This document shows positions 49,998 through 59,240 of a stretch of 64,000 bases of DNA, one piece after another. The notes beneath the pieces were generated by a model. That model was not told the DNA's origin, did no database searches, and saw only the letters and a list, made by a program, of their open reading frames with translations. Positions within the stretch are counted from its first letter, which is position 1. Every line of letters starts with the position of its first letter. Made by a program: the position numbers and the translations under genes. This stretch comes from Pythium myriotylum (taxonomy: Eukaryota > Oomycota > Peronosporomycetes > Pythiales > Pythiaceae), in the NCBI GenBank assembly GCA_023091665.1, contig JALJCQ010000004.1, positions 1,550,001 to 1,614,000 of the forward strand. Reading direction: 5' to 3'.

Positions 49998-51394
49998 GTG
50001 ACCGGCAAGGACGTCGAGGACGACGTCGAAGCTGGGTCGGGGGAGTAATGGAGCGTCCCGAACGCGCGGTCCACGAGGAACAGAAACCGGTACGGCACCG
50101 AGATTCGGCGTGAGGGCGGCCGTTGCTCGACGCGTCGATGGGCGATCGAACGGTCGGCGCCAACAGCAGTCAATCCGGTGGCCGGAAAATTAAAAGGCCC
50201 CGGAAGTTGTGGCCTTGGGGAGCCAGCTTGCCGGAGGACTTCGGGCGGAGAATGGCCGCGGCGGAGAAGGACCCAAGACAGTCGAAGATTCTCCAGGTGG
50301 TGCACAAGTAAAGCAGCTGGAATATATAGTATAGGTTGAGGACTCTGGTGTTTGTCGCTGACAGTTCGCCGAGTTGGAAGCTCCCAGAGTCTTAGCGCTC
50401 TGGTCCGTTCGAGGTGCTGGCGGTTTAGTCCAGGGTGAGTCGCGGACGTCGCCGACGGTCCCGGCGCCCACCCTCGAGTCTCGTGGACGAGGTTACGGCG
50501 GTGGCAGCCAGCGAGCAGTGCCATCGTCGAGGCCTGCCTCATCGGCGTCGGCCTGGGGACGCTCATGTCGCGCGGGAGGCGAAGACAACTCGGCGCAGTG
50601 TGTCAGGTGCCCGGCGCGGTGCCCAGTCCACGGGAGACCAAAAGGCCTTGGCGGGACCTATATTAGGGAGGGCAGTCTGTGTGAACCACCCCACTACTAA
50701 TTGCGTGCTATTTAAAGGACTCTCGAAGGGTGGAGTGAGCGGCGTGGGCCTTCTCCAGCCCCTAAGCGCGCCACAACATCACTGCGCCGACATCGGGCCA
50801 ACCCCGAAGCGTTCTCTTCTTTTCTAAGTGCACTCTCGTTGCCTCTGGATAAGTGAGGACCCGTTGAATTGGCGTGTTGGAGTTTCGGACGTCCACTTCG
50901 AAGAATCAGTGATATCTCGAAGTTCAAGTCTTTCCAAGTAAAATTTGTTGCCGCCGGTGGTTCGAAGCGAGTTACGTACGCCAACTTTCTCCGTTTTCAA
51001 CCTACTACGTGACAGCATTGAGTGTGCGTGCGAAGTTTGGGCTTGCCGCGAGCTCTGCTCGCCTCGCAATGGTCGTCCGACCATGCCATTTTGGCTTGCC
51101 GCCGTCAGACGGCAAAATGGCCCAGTTTTGGGGGATCGTCATTATCCAGTGGTCGCTGGCGACCGCGCGCACGTCAGCATGCGTCTCATGACGCAGCGAG
51201 GTGATGCGCCAAGCCGCTGCGGCTCTCGATCAGTCGTTGTCGAAAAATCGACGCGCGACTTCCCGCTCATGGTCGCCATGAGTCTGTACCCATTTCCGTG
51301 TGGGCCCTCGGAAATTCCGTACTGGAATAGGCTCGTGTTCCTTTTATAGGACACGTCTGTTCCTAAAGTAGGGACAATGGTGTTCCCCATTTTG
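49998..51394. other. Region between family D pol and the family A LTR end
   Basis: About 1.4 kb without a convincing gene. A purine run GGGGGAG at 50039-50045 just after pol could be a family D polypurine tract, but I cannot find matching LTR ends. Frames on both strands (50374-50700, 50435-50827, 50824-51084, 50945-51349) lack known domains. Confidence 0.35.
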
Positions 51395-51407
51395 AGTGGG
51401 AGGTGGT
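51395..51407 (+). promoter_or_regulatory. Polypurine tract before orphan family A LTR
   Basis: GAGTGGGAGGTGG directly before TGTAACGGGG at 51408. It marks 51408 as the start of a 3' LTR of a plus-strand family A-like element, most of which is gone. Confidence 0.6.
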
Positions 51408-51693
51408 GTAACGGGGTACAAGGTTACACAAGTAGGTTAGGTTCTGTAGGTACATAACGTGTGTGGCCCACTTAGGGGAAAAGATACCCTAAGTAGTGAC
51501 TCACTTTTATTACATTCAGTAGGTGATATCCCTGGGTATTAGGTACAGGGGTTATTATTCCCCAGGGGGAAAATCTGAATACAATCAGCTCGCCTTTTGC
51601 CAAGTCTTTGGCGCTCGTCGATAGAGGTCGACTCGGAGCGGCTGCTCACGCTTCCTCAAGCGCAGGTGCTGTGTACGGTCGTGGGCGGTTACA
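51408..51693 (+). repeat. Orphan, internally deleted family A 3' LTR
   Basis: Starts TGTAACGGGGTAC and ends GGCGGTTACA, 286 bp. The first about 190 bp (CCACTTAGGGGAA, CCTAAGTAGTGACTCA) and the last about 110 bp (TTTTGCCAAGTCTTTGG, GACTCGGAGCGG) match the ends of the 1159-bp LTR at 16928-18086; about 870 bp between are missing. No 5-bp duplication flanks it. Confidence 0.72.
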
Positions 51694-51714
51694 GTACTGA
51701 GCCTGCTTCACCCG

Positions 51715-52135
51715 CCGCAGTGCGTGACCACAGGTCATGCATCTTCTGAAAGCGGTACGACCATCCGTTGCTGAGCGCGGGGAGTTTGACTCCGGGAACC
51801 CCAGCCTCACGGAGCAGAGTCCTCGCGTGCTTAAAGATCGTGTAGGCGGCGGGGAAGTTCTCCTCCTCGCGGACCCAGGCAGCCAGCTTGTCATCGAAGC
51901 CGCGAAGTTCCTTCCACGGTGTCTGTTCCCACTTCGAGACCTTTGGTGGGGGCTGGTTCTTCTCGGCTGCAAGTCTCACGGCCTTCGCTCTCGTGCAAAT
52001 CTCCGAGATGGTCGAGTCACCGGGCGCCTTGTGAAGCTTGAACGTGATCTTGGCCCACTGGACGACCTGGGGTAGCGTGGCTGTGGGGTTATCACTGGCA
52101 TACACGAGTAGCAGCTACTTCTGGGTCTTGGTCAG
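51715..52135 (-). pseudogene. pogo/Tigger-type DNA-binding domain fragment
   Basis: Minus strand: YASDNPTATLPQVVQWAKIT and DSTISEICTRAKAVR (psq-like helix-turn-helix), then ELRGFDDKLAAWVREEENFP and KHARTLLREAGVPGVKLPAL with NGWSYRFQKMHDL, a CENP-B-type helix-turn-helix. It is the N-terminal half of a DDE_1 transposase without the catalytic domain; the frame ends at the orphan LTR. An in-frame stop lies upstream near 52115. Confidence 0.72.
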
Positions 52136-52156
52136 GAGAACGCGGCTCTTCCTGTA

Positions 52157-53275
52157 TCAGTGGTTTCTCTGGATGGCACACACAAGCCCACACAGATTCT
52201 CACCGCCTGTAGCTCGTGGTGGAAAGAACCACGAGCGCCACATAAACTCGTCAATATAAGCGTCCAGGCGTTCGCTACACATGCCCCGCATTGCTTTGAT
52301 ATATCGTTTGATACGCACCTACCAGAGACCCTCAATGGTGTTGGTGTGGGCACCGGTCTCTGGGTCAACAAAGTCCATAGAGTGGTTTACCCACTGGTGC
52401 GTATATTGCATCCTTGCAAGGGAGCGGTTGTTTGCCAGAGTGTACTGGTGATCACCCCGCTCCCACACATAGGATGAAAACTTGTCCGATATAATCAACG
52501 TTATGTTTAAAACAACAGTTAGTTTCACATCAATGTGGTTGTCAACGTCCAACACACCTCGGCTTTATAAATGCCTTGATGATCGGTAGGAGGGTCGCCT
52601 TGGTTCGGTCGTCATACACAATACGACCGAACCAGCGTCTGCTGTTGCGTTCAACGCCACCAAACAGCCAGAACTCTTGGTACTTTGCACCGCGGTCATA
52701 TTTTTGCTTCTTAGCAAGACTCGTTTCGTCAATTTCGACGACTTGACCTGCACCACCAATCTGTATAGACTAGAAGTTAGAAACAGCTTTTTCTGACACC
52801 GATTTCAACTTACCTGGCAGTCCGTACGCACCAATTCTTGGGAGCAGATACTCCTCATGCTCGCGTACCAGTGGCTCACAGTGGGCGCGGAAAGGCCCGT
52901 CATTTCCATCGCTTGGGCCTGTGGTGTCCGCATGCACCACGCCAGCATCAGGCGCACTGCACTTTTTATTGGCATCTTGGCACGCTCAAGGAAGGAGCCG
53001 ATGAGAAGGCCGATCATCGTCTCCTTCCCTGAGACGTGCCGTGTGCGCCGAGCACAGCGCCAACGCTTGGTCGCCAACGTGAGCCTCATCGGCTGGGCGC
53101 ACTCAGGACAGAACTTCTTCGAGTCGACGAGACCGACCGCCATGCACCACTCCACACTCTTCTCCTCCGACGTCGTCGCTTCCATGACGGCGTCGTAGAA
53201 GTGCGTGGTGTCCAGGTGGTACTGGAACGGCGGTGCCTCTTGCACCGCTGTCGTGGCGGTGGCGGCTGCGGCCAT
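52157..53275 (-). CDS. Merlin (ISXO2/IS1595-like) transposase, three exons, nearly intact (copy 2)
   Basis: Exons 53275-52814, 52760-52558 and 52502-52157 (introns 53 and 55 bp) sum to 1011 bp, 336 codons plus stop, in frame throughout. Exon 1: zinc ribbon [10 protein letters not shown] then RWRCARR, and a helix-turn-helix ([20 protein letters not shown]). Exon 2: [19 protein letters not shown] (first Asp) and [18 protein letters not shown]. Exon 3: [16 protein letters not shown] (second Asp), [20 protein letters not shown], then [15 protein letters not shown] (Glu), giving a DDE set. Intron 1 is GTAAGT...CTATACAG. Intron 2 starts GTGTGT but ends AT where copy 1 has AG, so its splicing may be impaired. 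Cut-and-paste transposase; best preserved enzyme in the window. Confidence 0.85.
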
Positions 53276-53963
53276 GGCTGCGCGGACTTGGGCTGGGCTT
53301 GGTGACTTGAAGAATGAGCCCAAGTCCGCGCGCTTGTTCAGTGGGTGTGTTTTTGCTAAGTATACAAAAAATAAGTGAAGTGTTCGCGCGCTTCCCACAG
53401 CGATGGGCGGGAAAGTGGGGGTGTTTTTGAAGAGTGGGCTCTTCAAATTCCTATGTGGTCCACATTGTCCCATACAGTACAAGTGAGTTGACGTAAACTT
53501 CAAGTTGTTTAAAACAAAAGTGGGTGTATCTTTAGTGAGAGCCAGCAGGAGAAGAGGTTGCGCGGACCGTTTGGAAATGACGCCGGGTCTGGCGAGACCG
53601 AAGTGCGAGGACTCGACTCTCTTAAAGAGAAACAGAGAGCTTTCTCTAGGCATTCCCCTCCGTCATTCCCTCCTGAGGATCACTTGAAGACTGCCGAATC
53701 CATGATAATTTCCCAAGATCTTGATGACTGTGTGTGGGCACTGGATATCTTCATATGCTCGTGCTAACGTATGTGGGGATGGGAGGAGTGCATAATTCGT
53801 CCACGTAACTTGTTTCAGTTACATTCAGTCTGGCGGTTCGTTAGTTGGGGATGACTGTACCTAGTATACGACAGATTCTGTCTGGTTTTCTTTTGTCCTC
53901 AGTAGTCGTGCGGTGACGTAAATGACAACGCCTATAAACTCAGAATCTGAGTATTATAGGCGT
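53276..53963. other. Upstream region of Merlin copy 2 and repeat leader
   Basis: No gene. It includes Merlin leader sequence (to about 53470) shared with 29945-30020. 53860-53926 is a segment shared with 59047-59113 (CAGATTCTGTCT, TCCTCAGTAGTCGTGCGGTG). 53926-53963 is a small hairpin, AACGCCTATAAACTCAGA against its complement. Confidence 0.6.
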
Positions 53964-54150
53964 TAATTTTGCAGTGTCGATCTTAGTGTATTGTATACGT
54001 GTGGGAGTGGCTGATGCTCTGGTTGGTCTGCGGTGTAGTTCATCTGATGGTCTGCGGTGTAGTTCGTCTGATGAACTACACCGCAGACCAACCAGCGCAT
54101 CAGCCACTCCCACAAGAATACAGTACACTAAGATCAACACTGCAAAATTA
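53964..54150. repeat. Foldback repeat with 80-bp inverted arms
   Basis: The left arm 53964-54043 (TAATTTTGCAGTGTCGATCT ... GGTCTGCGGTGTAGTTCATC) is the near-perfect reverse complement of 54070-54150, with a 26-bp loop. Single-stranded it would form one long hairpin. Related sequence recurs at 59110-59240 as a single, non-inverted stretch. Probably a foldback or MITE-like element. Confidence 0.85.
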
Positions 54151-54170
54151 TGACTACGACGAGCAGCTAA

Positions 54171-54304
54171 AGGAAGAGGGAGAGGTCGCTGAAGATCCCA
54201 GCCCTCATTATCGACGTGATCGTGAGGTAATCATCACCAACGCGACCCAAGAGTCGGAGGATCGAGCGCGGAGCACGCGGAATGGACTGATGAACTTCGG
54301 TACA
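54171..54304 (+). pseudogene. Deleted derivative of the family C antisense ORF
   Basis: 54171-54268 matches 33633-33728 of family C (EGEVAEDPSPHYRRDREV, IITNATQESEDRA) and passes directly into 54269-54304, which matches 34921-34956 (CGGAGCACGCGGAA). Family C has about 1.2 kb between these two parts. It is therefore a remnant of an internally deleted family C relative fused to the foldback repeat. Confidence 0.85.
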
Positions 54305-55066
54305 GTGTTCATGGTAATTGGTGTCGAGAAACAATTAGTGTCCATCGAAAGATAGTGCCGTGTACACTATATCCAATATTTGGATCCTGAGCCTGGAATT
54401 GGAAATTAGCGTCGGGCTATATTTAGTGTCGGAAATCTGATGATTGTACACTTCTTTGTCGAAGCCGACCTCAACCCAGCACCTCAAGGCTAATATGAGT
54501 GGTCTTTCACTGTGTGGCGGTGGGCGTGGTCTGGTTGGTAACATCCACGCACGTCCCGTGTGTGGTGTCAGCATGCATCTCTTTTGCGGAACTCCACATG
54601 GCCAAGGAGGTTTCGATCAAGAAATGTTGTGCCATCGTGCGAAAATGCAGAGGGGGAATTGGTTTAAGGTCTGCATCTCCGATCGCTGCTGCTTTTGCGA
54701 CACAGAGTGACCAAGTCGACGACGAAATCGTCCGTTGTGATGTCGCAGATCTTAGTGACTTGGAGTGGGAGGATGATGAGACTGTCAGTTCAACTGTAGT
54801 CACCGAGGGGAAGAAGCGAGTGACTCAGAGTGTTACCAGTATTGCAAAAGACGGCGCGTCGTGAAGTGCATGGAGACGCAGAAAGATCTGGGTGAGAAGG
54901 ATCTGTACAAAACAGCGGTTGAGCACTTCTCAACCATATTCACGAACTAGTCGTCGAAGGATTCGGATCGCAGAAAGGCATCCCGTTGGTGGTCCCAACG
55001 AGAGGCATTAAATGCATCGGATCGTGGATTAGTGACGGTGTCGCCAGTGGGCGCACGAGAGTGGGG
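54305..55066. other. No recognisable gene
   Basis: About 760 bp. A plus-strand frame at 54499-54864 ends with an acidic stretch (VADLSDLEWEDDE) but has no domain I know. Confidence 0.35.
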
Positions 55067-55507
55067 GTAAATTCTTTTTTGGATCCCCAGGGGCCAAGGT
55101 CCCACTTCGGCCCCGGGTCCAACCTGTACTAATAAAGGGATAAAATACCGCCGTCTTGAAATTTACTTCTGCAACAACTTCCAGACCTGCACCCGTAATT
55201 ACAGGAATAGTTACTCCAGAAATATGGTTACTCGTCGACTGTAAAAACGTTTGGCGATTGCGAAAAACGTCCGGCGACGTAAAAAAAATCAGTGCGGGAG
55301 AGATGTCATAAATCGGCGGTATAGAATGCACAAAAAGATATGCGGAGCCAAAAAGCAGCAGACACCTTAACAACCCAATTTTCACCCGAGAGCGAAGAGC
55401 AGACAAGCGACTTGCAAGCGCCTTGAGGACCAACATGTCGCTCTCCAAGGTGGCAGCGTCTCCAATAGCATCCATGACCACGGTCCCACTCGACTACGCG
55501 GAAGATA

Positions 55508-56775
55508 ACATTCCGGTGCATTGTGTACCGTCGTTATGACCCCAAGTGCGAGGGGCGGCTCTTCAAGTACCCTGATGGACAGACCATACTCAGAGCACAT
55601 ACCTCGTGTCCCCATGCCACGGTGAAGCACATTGACCAGAGCGGTGAATCGGATGACGAACGCAGCGGAGACGAAGATGACCCAGTCACCCCGTCTCCTC
55701 TGATTGTTGACTTCAAGGAAGCCGTGGCTGATATGGCTGTCGAGCTCAGCATCAAGCACACAACCAAGGCTGCGACCCAGATTTGGTGGATGGTCAGGGT
55801 CACGTACTACAACACGAGAACCGGATTATCATCGCAGGGCTACGAAAGGAACAAGCGATGCCCCGTGTGTACCGCGCTCGCCATGAGCATTTCGGTGGAT
55901 CGGCCATCATGCTGCTCGAACGTGAACCCCTCTGCCTTGTGATTGGCACGACGTTGTACTTTTTCCAGTTCCAGAAGAGCTACTACTAGTGTGGTGTATT
56001 TCAGCGGGTGGTTTGCTTTGCTCATCCACTCTTACTGGACTTGTTGAAGAGTGATAGAACGACTCTGTCCATGGACGGAACGTTTCGGTGCGTCCCGAAG
56101 CCATTCTATCAGTGTGTCATTATCATGGTGCACGACAATATGACGAACGTGTACGTTCCAGTGTTCTACATTCTCGCTATCCAGAAAACTGAGTCTATGT
56201 ACTCGCACATTCTCTCGTCTGTCAAGACAGCCACTGATGAAAAACTCAATCCAGGGTATATGACGTGCAACTTTGAGGAGGGGATACACAATGCCGTACG
56301 TCGTCATTTCCGAGCTGCCCATCATTGGATTGCTTTTTTCCACTTGAAGCAGGCGCTGCGCAAGAAGATGAAGATCCCTGAGCCGGAAGTTGAGATCGCG
56401 ATGCAGCCCGACTTTGTGGACGCTCTCAGTTATGTGCGAATTGACAATCTGGTGAGCAGGGATATCCCGTGGGTTTCCAATAAGATTGCAACCGCGTGTA
56501 AAAGAGACATGATGGTCTGCTTCGAGGAGTTATGGGGTAAGTTCTGGGGCTACTTCACAAGGACGTGGTTGAAGAGGTATCCACCGGAGACGTGGAACGT
56601 CCATGACGTTAAAGATGCGCTTGTCAACAGAACGAACAATTCACTCGAGCGATACAATCGAGAGCTGAACAATTTGATGACAATCCATCCAGCTCTTCCG
56701 ACGTTCGTTGCGCACATTGGGGAGCAAGCACGTGAATATATGACGCAGCTCGACAATATTCGGCACAATCGCTAG
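55508..56775 (+). pseudogene. MULE transposase (copy 2)
   Basis: Three frames in order. 55523-55800: CEGRLFKYPDGQTILRAHTS with CPHATVKH, a FLYWCH-like zinc finger, then an acidic loop. 55870-55989: VYRARHEHFGGSAIML and TTLYFFQFQKSYY, the MULE pre-catalytic block. 56008-56775: DRTTLSMDGTFRCVPKPFYQ (first Asp), YVPVFYILAIQKTESMYSHI, TCNFEEGIHNAV, then HWIAFFHLKQALRKKM and finally NRTNNSLERYNRELNNLM (Glu). The second catalytic Asp, normally CDFE, is CNFE here, an inactivating change. Two frame breaks (near 55800 and 56000). Mutator transposases cut and paste with 8-11 bp duplications. Confidence 0.88.
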
Positions 56776-57129
56776 CGACCCCCACGTCACGAACCACCAA
56801 AACTTCCACGAATTATCAATTTGACCTGATTGGTTGCATTTGCTGCATAAATAGTTCGTGTCATTAAGAAAAGTACAACAGATTTCTCTGCTGTAGGCAC
56901 TTGATCGTTTTGTGGTATGCCAAACGCGAACGAGTGTATGGGCTAATCCCATTAGACTCAAGTCGAACTTTGGATGACGTTGGTGGTAAGTACTTTCTCT
57001 CCCCAACGTTTATCCGACCTGATCTTATTCTACTCACCCGAAGGTGGTGCGGAACTGTACCGGGCCCGGCTTACAACGTAGTATATCCGACTGAGTACTT
57101 ATACACGACAATTACCTCAAGCTACCCCG

Positions 57130-57195
57130 AGTGCCGTTGTGGGACTTGAACCCACGCTGCCTCGGCGTTTTATCACCACTCCTCCAGGGTGCATC
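57130..57195 (-). other. tRNA-like T arm with A-box match
   Basis: Minus strand: GTGGGTTCAAGTCCCAC forms a perfect T arm and includes the B box GGTTCAAGTCC (57142-57152). TGGAGGAGTGG (57176-57186) fits the A box, but the spacing (34 bases) is short for a tRNA and there is no acceptor stem. It lies near the right end of the MULE, possibly a captured pseudo-tRNA or SINE piece. Confidence 0.35.
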
Positions 57196-57411
57196 AAGTG
57201 TATGATGTTAATATGGATACATAACACAACCATCTATTTGGTTACAAAGTAACTTGGTTTCGAAACGTTTATATTGTAACCTGGTTGTACTGCCCGGATC
57301 CAACGAGGGACAACAACTCAAAAACTAGGGAATAATCTGTCGGAAAGATTACCAGGGACAGGTGGGACCCAAGTGGGACCCTGGCCCTTGTGGGCCCGAA
57401 GAAAAGGTTAT

Positions 57412-57740
57412 GGAGGGTGGATTAGAAGGCGCTCACAGGTCGTGGTCTGAATGAGCTGCGTGGTTGTGTTTAGAGCTTTTGAGTGAGTTCACACGATTGC
57501 GTAAAGCCGGTATGCAGCCACTTCCACGACAAGTTGCCATCTCACTGATTCAATAGTCGGACGGCAAATTCACGAAACACAGTCGGGACAGCACTGGTGT
57601 GTTGCTCATCGAACGCATCACCTCCTCTTGGATTCAATATATTTTATGGAAAGGAACGGCATTGTGGTTCGACAACAACAGGAAAAAAACAAGTGTCTGA
57701 AAAGAAGACAAGTGCGATTGGAGCCTCTGTAGCCAGGTAA
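57412..57740. other. No recognisable gene
   Basis: About 330 bp between the MULE right end and the pogo fragment; no feature. Confidence 0.35.
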
Positions 57741-58456
57741 ATGGGTGAACTTCGACGTGGATTCGCGGATGGTACGTTTGACGAAGATGTGATCGAAAAT
57801 GAGACCACCTATCCTAAAATCTGTCTTAACCCTTTCGCAATCACCTCCGTGCAAACAGGTACGTATGGATACTTTAATCAAGTCAAACTTTCCAGATCGT
57901 GTAAATTTTACACGTTCTGGAATTGCGACAGGTGAAGTTTCCCGCAGACCTACCGCCTTTTGTAATAAAACCTCGCAAAATTGCAAATAAGTTTCGAAGT
58001 TATTGTTATTTAAACTTGAGAGGTTTTGAGGTTTTGTTAAGGTTTGCGAAATTTCAATGACGCGTTTTGTAAAACGTGTAAAATTTACACGTTTTGAGGG
58101 GTTCAATCACACCGGCTTATGAGAAACCCTCGGAACGTGTAAAATTTACACGTTTGATTGCAACAGGGTTAAGGGAGATATTAGGATTCGCGGTCTCAAA
58201 TGTAGATGAGACACACTTTGTGATTGACTTCGACACCGAAAAGACTTTGGATTTTGTCAGTGAGATGTCTATCAAGTATGCCGAGGTGATATTAGGTGGT
58301 GTGGGTATGACTATGATCGTGCGCATAACGGGTGGGCCATCAGCGCGCGTAATGCCACCTATGATGATCTTTCAGAACGCCAAGGCCACGTACCCTATTC
58401 ACGGAACGAGAAAGTGGAACGAGAAAAAAAATCAGCTGATTTGCGAGTCGGCGTAG
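57741..58456 (+). pseudogene. pogo/DDE_1 transposase fragment split by a TTAA MITE
   Basis: The left part 57741-57825 reads MGELRRGFADGTFDEDVIEN. After the MITE, 58173-58456 reads REILGFAVSNVDETHFVIDF (first Asp in VDETHF), YAEVILGGVGMTMIVRITGG and MMIFQNAKATYPIHG. This is the middle of a DDE_1 domain as found in oomycete pogo-like families. The rest of the catalytic domain is not found downstream. Confidence 0.72.
57830..58168. mobile_element. piggyBac-type MITE, 339 bp, TTAA target site
   Basis: Starts CCCTTTCGCAATCACCTCC and ends GATTGCAACAGGG. The inverted ends match 12 of 14 bases. TTAA flanks it at 57826-57829 and 58169-58172. Internally it has palindromes of the form CGTGTAAAATTTACACG (near 57900, 58075 and 58137). 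Inserted in a pogo-like gene. A truncated relative lies at 41437-41799; its ends, not its interior, resemble the MITE at 15822. Confidence 0.93.
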
Positions 58457-58704
58457 CAAGACAAGGTTCGTAAGGACGGGGCTTGGTCGGGGAAGCTGAA
58501 AAATTCTCAGAAGTCGCTCTTTCTGAAGCTGGCCGCAATCGATTTGACTTTGTCTGTATATGGAAGTCCCATTCTTTACAGTAAGACTTTGCGTCGAGTA
58601 CGCCACATTAAGTGCGGAGGCCCATTGTTTTTGACGCCACCACACTCGCATCGAAGTTTACATTGAGTGGCAGCACTTGCCACATCTCGATGTCAAGCTG
58701 CAGT

Positions 58705-59039
58705 TGTAACGAGGCTGACCTCGTTAAGTAACGTACACTGTGGAGCAGTGTAGGAAGCGCGCAACACAGGGACTTGTGTTGAATCAGGCAAATGGGAAAC
58801 TGAATTCATGGATTAGGAAACCTAGAAAAACCTACTCTTTGTATATAAAACCTCGCAGATCCGCCCTCGGATTTCTGCCATCCACTCAATCACAAGACCC
58901 TATCGTGATTGGTGGGAAATCGGGATAATACCGTAGGATATTATCCAATCAGGAGACATCGCAACCAGATGGGTTCACGATGTTCCTATCGGACACCATT
59001 GACATGGGTCCGTACCATGTAACGGGCACATCCCGTTAT
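58705..59039 (-). repeat. Family C solo LTR
   Basis: About 335 bp collinear with the LTRs at 32636 and 40107 (GTACACTGTGGAGCAGTGTA, TATATAAAACCTCGCAGATC). The left end is TGTAACGAGG instead of TGTGGCGAGG and the right end CCCGTTATT instead of CCCGTTACA, so both termini have mutated. No internal region and no clear 5-bp duplication. Confidence 0.92.
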
Positions 59040-59040
59040 T

Positions 59041-59240
59041 GGTGATACCTAGTACACGGCAGATTCTGTCTAGTTTTCTTTTCTCCTCAGTAGTCGTGCG
59101 GTGACGTAAATGAACTACACCACAGGACCAACCAGCGCATCAGCCACCCCCATACGTATACAACACACTATGATACACCGCAAAATTAAGACACAATACA
59201 CTAAGAACGACACACTCAGTTCGACACTGCAAAATTAAGA
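59041..59240. repeat. Dispersed repeat shared with 53850-54150
   Basis: Matches 53860-53926 (CCTAGTACACGGCAGATTC, TCCTCAGTAGTCGTGCGGTG) and then one arm of the foldback (AACTACACCACAGGACCAACC, GCGCATCAGCCAC), followed by two copies of a CACTGCAAAATTAAGACA-like unit. The intervening hairpin of the first copy is absent. Confidence 0.8.

Larger units (their letters stand above)
55067..57411 (+). mobile_element. MULE element copy 2 with terminal inverted repeats
   Basis: Left end GTAAATTCTTTTTTGGATCC then CCAGGGGCCAAGGTCCCAC; right end, read inward, ATAACCTTTTCTTCGGGCCC then ACAAGGGCCAGGGTCCCAC. The ends are asymmetric in their outermost 15 bases in exactly the same way as the 543-bp derivative at 46648-47190. 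The transposase lies between. The expected 9-bp duplication is unclear (AGAGTGGGG against GGAGGGTGG, 6 of 9 equal), so the element is old or the ends are slightly misplaced. Confidence 0.82.

Noticed and set aside
50374..50827. Plus-strand frames as a host gene
   Set aside because: Low-complexity Arg/Ser/Gly text, no domain, overlapping frames on both strands, next to a Gypsy remnant.
57130..57195. Functional tRNA gene on the minus strand
   Set aside because: The T arm is perfect but no acceptor stem forms and the A-B spacing is too short.
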